Source: Rhizobiales bacterium UBA697
GTDB taxonomy: Bacteria; Pseudomonadota; Alphaproteobacteria; Rhizobiales; Ancalomicrobiaceae
Assembly: GCA_002298965.1 (NCBI GenBank)
Contig: DBMN01000145.1
Coordinates: forward strand, 7,616-17,631
Reading direction: 5' to 3'
DNA length: 10,016 nucleotides
Positions 5,769 to 10,016 of this stretch are shown here, one piece after another. Every line of letters starts with the position of its first letter. Position 1 is the stretch's first letter. The notes under the pieces were generated by a model. The model was not told where the DNA came from. It saw only the letters and a program-made list of their open reading frames with translations, and did not search any database. The translations under genes were made by a program, and so were the position numbers.

Positions 5769-5769
5769 C

Positions 5770-5801
5770 GGAAGGGCGGCCCCGCGCGGCCGCCGTCTTC
5801 C
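5770..5801 (+). terminator. Hairpin between speB and argC
   Basis: GGAAG plus GGCGGCC (5770-5781) pairs with GGCCGCC and CTTCC (5788-5801), leaving a two-base bulge and a CCGCGC loop. It begins two bases after the speB stop and is followed by a pyrimidine-rich stretch without a true T-run. It is a likely partial terminator or mRNA 3' end separating speB from argC. Confidence 0.55.
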
Positions 5802-5857
5802 CCTCGTCGTCGAAATCCGTCATACGTCCCGACCAGTCTTCCGAGGATCGAATTCCC

Positions 5858-6901
5858 ATGTCCGACACGATCAACGTCGCCATTCTGGGTGCGTCCGGCT
5901 ACACCGGCGCCGAGTTGCTGCGGTTCCTGCTGAACCATCCGAAGGTCCGCATCGCCGCGCTGACCGCCGACCGCAAGGCCGGCACCACCATCGCCGAAGC
6001 CTTCCCGCAGTTCGTCGGCTGCGACCTGCCGCGCCTGATCACCATCGCCGAGGTGGACTGGGCGGGTGTCGATCTCGTCTTCTGCGCCCTGCCGCACGCC
6101 ACCACGCAGGAGGTGCTGAAGGCGGTGCCGGCGCGGATCAAGATCGTCGATCTCTCCGCCGATTTCCGCCTCTCCGATCCGGCGGCCTACGAGTACTGGT
6201 ACGGCCACGCCCATCAGGCGCTGGAGCTGCAGAAAGAGGCCGTCTACGGCATCACCGAGTTCGCTCGCGAGAAGGTCGCCGAGGCCCGGCTCGTCGCCAA
6301 TCCGGGCTGCTACACGACGTGCTCCCAGCTGCCGGTGATCCCGCTGATCGAGGCGGGCGCGATCGATCCGGACGAGATCGTCATCGACGCCAAGTCGGGC
6401 GTCACCGGCGCCGGGCGTTCGCTCAAGGAAGCGAACCTCTATTGCGAGGTCGCCGACGGCTTCCACGCCTACGGCGTCGGCCATCACCGCCACATGGCGG
6501 AGCTCGAGGAGGGCTTCTCCCGCGCCGCCGGCCGGCGGGTCCTCTGCTCCTTCACGCCGCATCTGGTGCCGATGAACCGCGGCATGCTGGCGACCGTCTA
6601 CGTCAAGCTCGTGGGCGGGGCGACGCCGCAGTCGATCTCCGAGATCCTCGCGCAGCGCTTCACCGGCGAGACCTTCGTGAAGGTGCTGCCCTTCGGCACC
6701 GCGCCGCAGACCCGCCACGTGCGCGGCTCCAACCGGGCCTACATCGGCGTCTTCGCCGATCGGCGGCCGGGGCGGGCGATCGTCATGTGCGCCATCGACA
6801 ATCTGGTGAAGGGCGCCTCGGGTCAGGCCATCCAGAACATGAACTGCATGATGGGCTGGCCGGAAGATCTCGGCATCGAGACGGTCGGCGTCTTCCCCTG
6901 A
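5858..6901 (+). CDS. argC: N-acetyl-gamma-glutamyl-phosphate reductase
   Basis: ArgC reduces N-acetyl-glutamyl-5-phosphate with NADPH to the semialdehyde, the third step of arginine synthesis from glutamate. The 347-residue protein is a standard type-1 ArgC. The Rossmann dinucleotide motif GASGYTGAELLRF is at 11-23. The catalytic cysteine is Cys151 in ANPGCYTT (147-154). DAKSGVTGAGRSLKE spans 177-191, and GVGHHRHMAELEEG (206-219) carries the active-site histidine region. TPHLVPMNRGMLATVYV (233-249) and the end DNLVKGASGQAIQNMN (314-329) are also conserved. The start at 5858 follows GAGGA (5843-5847). The open frame runs far upstream through speB out of frame and is not coding there. It is 89 bases downstream of speB and closed by a strong terminator. 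Confidence 0.97.
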   Translation: MSDTINVAILGASGYTGAELLRFLLNHPKVRIAALTADRKAGTTIAEAFPQFVGCDLPRLITIAEVDWAGVDLVFCALPHATTQEVLKAVPARIKIVDLSADFRLSDPAAYEYWYGHAHQALELQKEAVYGITEFAREKVAEARLVANPGCYTTCSQLPVIPLIEAGAIDPDEIVIDAKSGVTGAGRSLKEANLYCEVADGFHAYGVGHHRHMAELEEGFSRAAGRRVLCSFTPHLVPMNRGMLATVYVKLVGGATPQSISEILAQRFTGETFVKVLPFGTAPQTRHVRGSNRAYIGVFADRRPGRAIVMCAIDNLVKGASGQAIQNMNCMMGWPEDLGIETVGVFP

Positions 6902-6927
6902 TCGACGCGCATCGCAGGGACGCATTC

Positions 6928-6955
6928 GAAGGGCCGGCGGCGACGCCGGCCCTTC
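6928..6955 (+). terminator. argC terminator
   Basis: A perfect 12-bp stem (GAAGGGCCGGCG at 6928-6939, complement at 6944-6955) closes a GCGA tetraloop, 27 bases after the argC stop. The tail TTCGTCG holds only two T residues together. Its loop is the same as that of the folE and dctA terminators. Confidence 0.8.
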
Positions 6956-7022
6956 TTCGTCGCATGGCTGGACGCGATCCAATTCAATCGATGCGACTTT
7001 TGTATTAGACCCTTGGTCGATC

Positions 7023-7144
7023 GTGGAAAGCCGCAAGTCTCCAAGGGGTTTGCTCAATCCCTTGATATTTCCCGCAGATTCGACGCGCCGCCGTCGCATG
7101 TGTGGAAACCCGCAATTGTGGGCATCCCGCGCGATCCTTAAGGC
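7023..7144 (+). promoter_or_regulatory. Direct repeats and candidate promoter upstream of dctA
   Basis: GTGGAAAGCCGCAA (7023-7036) recurs as GTGGAAACCCGCAA (7102-7115), 13 of 14 bases identical and 79 bp apart. Each copy is itself weakly dyad-symmetric (GTGG, four bases, CCGC). Between them CAAGGG (7042-7047) and CCCTTG (7059-7064) form an inverted repeat. A weak candidate promoter, TTGTGG (7116-7121) and TAAGGC (7139-7144) with a 17-base spacer, begins right after the second copy, as at many activator-dependent promoters. Rhizobial dctA genes are classically driven by sigma-54 and the activator DctD. I looked for GG-N10-GC here and found none that fits. The rest of the 357-bp gap between argC and dctA shows no gene. 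Confidence 0.5.
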
Positions 7145-7258
7145 GACTTCCCATGCGCGACACGCGGAGCGGACCTCGTCCTCTCGCATGCGTCGAGACG
7201 GCCGAGAGGGTCGCGGGCGATGCCGTCGCGGGGTGACGACCGAGAGGGGGAGACCAAC

Positions 7259-8611
7259 ATGCAGATCCACATGCCCGACCACATCCTGCCGGAGATGCCG
7301 CAGGAGGTGCGCAAGAGCTGGCACCAGATCCTCTATGTCCAGGTGCTGATCGCGATCGTGCTCGGCGCGGTCGTCGGCTGGCTGTTCCCGGCCTTCGCCA
7401 CCAACGAGTGGATCAAGGCGATGGGCGACGGCTTCATCAAGCTGATCAAGATGGTGATCGCGCCGATCATCTTCTGCACCGTGGTGTCGGGCATCGCGCA
7501 CATCGACGACGCCAAGAAGGTCGGCCGCGTCGGCGTCAAGGCGCTGATCTACTTCGAGATCGTCTCGACCTTCGCGCTCGCCATCGGCCTCATCGTCGGC
7601 AACATCGTCGCCCCCGGCCACGGCTTCCACGGCCAGGGCAACGCCGCCGCCGTCGCCCAGTACACCGCGCCGGAGAAGCAGCAGAAGTCGGTCGACTTCG
7701 TCATGAACATCATCCCGGACAGCGTCGTCGGCGCCTTCGCCAAGGGCGACGTGCTGCAGGTTCTGCTGTTCTCGATCCTCTTCGGCTTCGCGCTGATGAT
7801 GCTCGGCGACAAGGGCAAGCCGGTCCGCACCCTGATCGACGACGTCGCCATGGGCGTGTTCGGCGTCATCGGCATCGTCATGAAGGCCGCCCCGATCGGT
7901 GCCTTCGGCGCCATGGCCTTCACCATCGGCAAGTACGGCCCGCAGGCGCTCGGCAACCTCGCCGGCCTGATCGCCACCTTCTACGTGACGGCTGCGCTGT
8001 TCGTCTTCGTGGTGCTCGGCATCATCGCCCGCATCGCCGGCTTCTCGATCTTCAAGTTCCTCGCCTACATCAAGGACGAGCTGCTGATCGTGCTCGGCAC
8101 CTCCTCGTCGGAGAGCGCCCTGCCGCAGATCATGGCCAAGCTCCAGCGCGCGGGCTGCTCCAAGCCGGTGGTGGGTCTGGTCGTCCCGACGGGTTATTCC
8201 TTCAACCTCGACGGCACCAACATCTACATGACGCTCGCCACGCTGTTCATCAGCCAGGCGCTCGGCTTCGACCTGTCGTTCCAGCAGCAGATCACCATCC
8301 TGATCGTCGCCATGCTGACCTCGAAGGGTGCCTCGGGCATCACCGGTGCCGGCTTCGTGACGCTGGCCGCCACCCTCGCCGTCGTCGATCCGCGCCTCGT
8401 GCCGGGCATGGCGATCGTTCTCGGCATCGACAAGTTCATGTCGGAGTGCCGCGCGCTCACCAACATCGTCGGCAACGGCGTCGCCACCGTGGTCGTGGCC
8501 TGGTGGGAGGGCGAGCTCGATCGCGACAAGCTCCACGCCGCGCTGAACCCGACCAAGGCGGTCGCCGCCCCGGCGGGTGCCGACCAGACCGAGGCCGCTC
8601 CGGCGGAGTGA
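7259..8611 (+). CDS. dctA: C4-dicarboxylate transporter DctA (dicarboxylate:cation symporter)
   Basis: DctA imports succinate, fumarate and malate with cations across the inner membrane. The 450-residue protein has the glutamate-transporter-family architecture, with eight helices and two re-entrant hairpins. LKMVIAPIIFCTVVSGIA-type sequence is seen as KMVIAPIIFCTVVSGIA at 64-80. Hairpin 1 carries TSSSESALPQ at 281-290, NLDGTNIY at 316-323 is the cation and substrate motif, and hairpin 2 is SKGASGITGAGF at 355-366. DKFMSECRALTNIVGN at 391-406 is the helix-8 substrate motif. The tail after 435 is alanine-rich and variable. GGAG six bases before 7259 sets the start; the ATG at 7220 would only add 13 polar residues. 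No dctB or dctD lies in the window. It is flanked by terminators on both sides and so is probably monocistronic. Confidence 0.96.
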   Translation: MQIHMPDHILPEMPQEVRKSWHQILYVQVLIAIVLGAVVGWLFPAFATNEWIKAMGDGFIKLIKMVIAPIIFCTVVSGIAHIDDAKKVGRVGVKALIYFEIVSTFALAIGLIVGNIVAPGHGFHGQGNAAAVAQYTAPEKQQKSVDFVMNIIPDSVVGAFAKGDVLQVLLFSILFGFALMMLGDKGKPVRTLIDDVAMGVFGVIGIVMKAAPIGAFGAMAFTIGKYGPQALGNLAGLIATFYVTAALFVFVVLGIIARIAGFSIFKFLAYIKDELLIVLGTSSSESALPQIMAKLQRAGCSKPVVGLVVPTGYSFNLDGTNIYMTLATLFISQALGFDLSFQQQITILIVAMLTSKGASGITGAGFVTLAATLAVVDPRLVPGMAIVLGIDKFMSECRALTNIVGNGVATVVVAWWEGELDRDKLHAALNPTKAVAAPAGADQTEAAPAE

Positions 8612-8638
8612 TCGGTCGACCTTCTCCCGAGAAGACCT

Positions 8639-8670
8639 GCCCGCCCGGAGCGATCCGGGCGGGCTCTTTC
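8639..8670 (+). terminator. dctA terminator
   Basis: A perfect 11-bp stem (GCCCGCCCGGA at 8639-8649, complement at 8654-8664) closes a GCGA loop and is followed by TCTTTC. This is the most intrinsic-looking terminator in the window. It isolates dctA from the riboswitch-controlled bluB. Confidence 0.88.
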
Positions 8671-8714
8671 GTTTCGGACTTCCGGAAAACCCGCGGACGT
8701 GGCATCCCTCGCGG

Positions 8715-8882
8715 CGGTTCGGTGCCCGCCACGCGCGGGAGAATCGGGAACGCGGTGGAAGTCCGCGACGTGCCCAACACCGTGAAGGGGGACTGCTCCG
8801 ACACCCCGCGAGGGGAGAGCCACCGGGCGACCGGGAAGGCGTCGGAGCGGGGTGATCCTCAGTCGGGAGACCGGCCGAGCCG
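8715..8882 (+). promoter_or_regulatory. Cobalamin riboswitch upstream of bluB
   Basis: The conserved parts of the cobalamin aptamer appear in order. GGTTCGGTGCC opens near 8716, then GGGAGAATCGGGAACGCGG and GGAAGTCCG follow around 8737-8765. The core variant GCCCAACACCGTGA starts near 8772 and AGAGCCAC near 8816. The B12-box CCGGGAAGGCG is at 8831-8841, and TGATCCTCAGTCGGGAGACC lies at 8853-8872. The closing P1 helix is visible: CGGTTCGG (8715-8722) pairs with CCGAGCCG (8875-8882) with a single G-U. Ligand binding should lower expression of bluB, whose product makes the lower ligand of cobalamin. Ends are set by the P1 helix. I see no clear -35/-10 pair between the dctA terminator and the aptamer. 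Confidence 0.93.
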
Positions 8883-8886
8883 AAGA

Positions 8887-8933
8887 GGTCCCCGCGTCTG
8901 GTCGGCGCCGGGTCGCGTCGACACGAGGGGATC
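8887..8933 (+). promoter_or_regulatory. Expression platform: candidate SD-sequestering helix
   Basis: GGTCCCC (8887-8893) can pair with GGGGATC (8927-8933), seven pairs with one G-U. The second arm includes most of the bluB Shine-Dalgarno GAGGGG (8925-8930). The helix begins five bases after riboswitch P1. Folding would hide the ribosome site, so control is likely at translation. No U-run is present, which argues against a transcriptional switch. Confidence 0.6.
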
Positions 8934-8937
8934 ATCG

Positions 8938-9741
8938 ATGTCGCGCACCACCTTCGCGCCCGCCGCCGCGGGCGATCATGCGTCGCCGTCGCCGTCCGCC
9001 GTCCCGCCCGAGGGCGACGGTCTCGTCATGGCCGACTTCTCCGCCTTCGACGAGGCCGATCGCGCCGCCGTCTACCGCGCCATCGCGACGCGGCGCGACG
9101 TGCGCGGCGAGTTCCGGCCGGACCCGATCGAACCGGCCGTGCTGCGGCGCCTGCTCGAGGCGGCGCATCGGGCGCCGTCGGTCGGCTTCATGCAGCCGTG
9201 GAACTTCCTCGTCCTGCGCGATCCGGCGGTGCGGGCCCGTCTGCACGACGCCTTCCTCGAGGCGCGCGAGCGCGAGGCGGCGCTCTTCCCGGACGACCGG
9301 GCGGCGATCCATCGCCGGCTGAAGCTCGAGGGACTGCGCGAGGCGCCGGTCGTCGTCGTCGTCACCTGCGACCGCGATCGGGCCGGACCGGTGGTGCTGG
9401 GGCGCAGCGCCGACCCGGCGACGGATCTCTACAGCTGCGTCTGCGCGGTGCAGAACCTGTGGCTGGCGGCGCGGGCGGAAGGCATCGGCGTCGGTTGGGT
9501 CTCGATCCTCGACAAGGAGCGGGTGCGCGCCGTGCTCGGCATTCCGGAGGCGATCGAGATCGTCGCCTGCCTCTGCCTCGGAAGGGTCGATGCCGCCTTC
9601 GCCTCGCCGGAACTCGAGCAGCGGGGATGGCGCCGCCGGCTGTCGCTCGACGACCTCGTCTTTGAAGAGGCGTGGGGGCAGCGCGCCGCCGACGATCAGG
9701 GCACGACGCGGGCGTGGACCACGGCGACATCGTCGGCGTAG
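8938..9741 (+). CDS. bluB: 5,6-dimethylbenzimidazole synthase BluB
   Basis: BluB is a flavin-destroying nitroreductase-fold enzyme. It cleaves reduced FMN with oxygen to give 5,6-dimethylbenzimidazole, the lower ligand of vitamin B12. The 267-residue protein shows the family blocks RRDVRGEFRPDPI (52-64), RAPSVGFMQPWNF (78-90), RLKLEGLREAP (127-137), LYSCVCAVQNLWLAARAEG (164-182) and GVGWVSI (184-190). Asp54 and Ser189 lie 135 residues apart, matching the key Asp32 and Ser167 of Sinorhizobium meliloti BluB. GAGGGG seven bases before 8938 sets the start. The first 40 residues are variable and proline/alanine-rich. The family normally ends at FEEAWG (242-247); the last 20 residues are an unusual extension overlapping the convergent gene. 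It is under the cobalamin riboswitch at 8715-8882. Confidence 0.96.
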   Translation: MSRTTFAPAAAGDHASPSPSAVPPEGDGLVMADFSAFDEADRAAVYRAIATRRDVRGEFRPDPIEPAVLRRLLEAAHRAPSVGFMQPWNFLVLRDPAVRARLHDAFLEAREREAALFPDDRAAIHRRLKLEGLREAPVVVVVTCDRDRAGPVVLGRSADPATDLYSCVCAVQNLWLAARAEGIGVGWVSILDKERVRAVLGIPEAIEIVACLCLGRVDAAFASPELEQRGWRRRLSLDDLVFEEAWGQRAADDQGTTRAWTTATSSA

Positions 9742-10016
9742 ACGCGGCGCCAGCCGGGCGAGCGGTCGAGGAGATCGATCGCCGCCGTGCCGGTCGAAAG
9801 CAGCGTCCAGCCGATCTTCGGATCGGAAAAGACCTTGTCGAAGCTCGACAGCCCCTGCAGCGACACGGCCCTGCGATAGAGCGCGACGCGCTTGCCGCCG
9901 TAGAGCTCGGTGCGGCCGTCGATGTAGGTCGGGACCCCTCGCGCGATCAGGAAGCCGCCGAAGCCGTAGTCGTTCAGCACCGCGCCGGTCACGCCGGCGG
10001 CACGGGCGGCGGCGAG
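9696..10016 (-). CDS. C-terminal part of a probable polytopic membrane glycosyltransferase-like protein (partial)
   Basis: This frame is open to the window edge with no start inside, so these 106 residues are the 3' end of a longer gene. The visible part reads NDYGFGGFLIARGVPTYIDGRTELYGG, then WTLLSTG, then PGWRRVYADDVAVVHAR. A block of this kind (NDY.xGGxLI, a P.xIDGRT.lYG segment and a final pGW..vY.DD.AVV) is, from memory, the periplasmic C-terminal end of large multi-helix membrane proteins related to GT-C/PMT-type glycosyltransferases. No membrane helix lies in the visible part, so the family call depends on the unseen N-terminal region. Its last 46 bases overlap the end of bluB on the opposite strand. 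Function and substrate are unknown. Confidence 0.6.
   Translation of the reverse strand, partial: LAAARAAGVTGAVLNDYGFGGFLIARGVPTYIDGRTELYGGKRVALYRRAVSLQGLSSFDKVFSDPKIGWTLLSTGTAAIDLLDRSPGWRRVYADDVAVVHARVVP

Noticed and set aside
6956..7258. Sigma-54 promoter (GG-N10-GC) for dctA
   Set aside because: The closest match, GG at 7142-7143 with GC near 7155, has 11 rather than 10 bases between the pairs, and its flanks do not match TGGCAC/TTGC.
5681..8935. A 1084-codon open frame on the minus strand
   Set aside because: It lies antisense to argC and dctA, is rich in Arg, Asp, Gly and His, and shows no domain. Long antisense frames are expected in GC-rich DNA with strong third-position bias.
7408..8937. 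Upstream extension of the bluB frame through dctA and the riboswitch
   Set aside because: The sequence there is an Arg/His-rich shadow of dctA in another frame and crosses the riboswitch. The real start at 8938 has its own ribosome site.

Overview
The window reads as chromosomal DNA from a GC-rich alphaproteobacterium, most likely of the order Hyphomicrobiales (Rhizobiales). This rests on three things. Codon use is strongly G/C at third positions. The gene order enoyl-CoA hydratase-like / thioesterase / rplM-rpsI / agmatinase / argC is familiar from that order (recalled, not searched). The left edge carries rhizobial-type intergenic palindromes. I see no transposase, integrase, phage gene, tRNA, rRNA or CRISPR array; this is an ordinary core-genome stretch with interesting regulatory detail.

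Left part (1-1610): two inverted copies of a RIME-like palindromic element, then a NifU/IscU-type Fe-S scaffold protein on the minus strand that lacks the third cysteine. A 263-bp divergent intergenic region with an operator-like dyad separates it from folE (GTP cyclohydrolase I) on the plus strand. folE ends in a near-perfect terminator hairpin shared with the convergent next gene.

Middle (1637-4617): a minus-strand crotonase-fold protein closely resembling mitochondrial ECHDC3 and lacking both catalytic glutamates. It is divergent from a small PaaI-like hotdog thioesterase. A 36-bp AT-rich palindrome overlaps the thioesterase stop codon. Next come a good sigma-70-type promoter, a structured leader and the rplM-rpsI ribosomal protein operon, closed by a strong terminator. 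A small exported SH3-like protein converges on it.

Right part (4785-10016): speB-like agmatinase and argC in tandem (polyamine and arginine metabolism), each followed by a hairpin. A 357-bp intergenic region carries a 14-bp direct repeat ahead of dctA (C4-dicarboxylate uptake). After the dctA terminator lies a cobalamin riboswitch with its own 8-bp P1 stem and a candidate Shine-Dalgarno-sequestering helix. It controls bluB, which makes the lower ligand (DMB) of vitamin B12, so the end product probably feeds back on its own gene. The window ends in the 3' part of a minus-strand gene for a probable large membrane protein, whose end overlaps the end of bluB.

Functionally the window is a set of independent housekeeping units (pterin synthesis, Fe-S assembly, ribosome, arginine/polyamine, dicarboxylate uptake, B12), not one pathway. 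The best leads are regulatory: the bluB riboswitch platform, the rplM leader, the palindrome at 3025-3060, the dctA upstream repeats and a recurring GCGA-loop terminator design.
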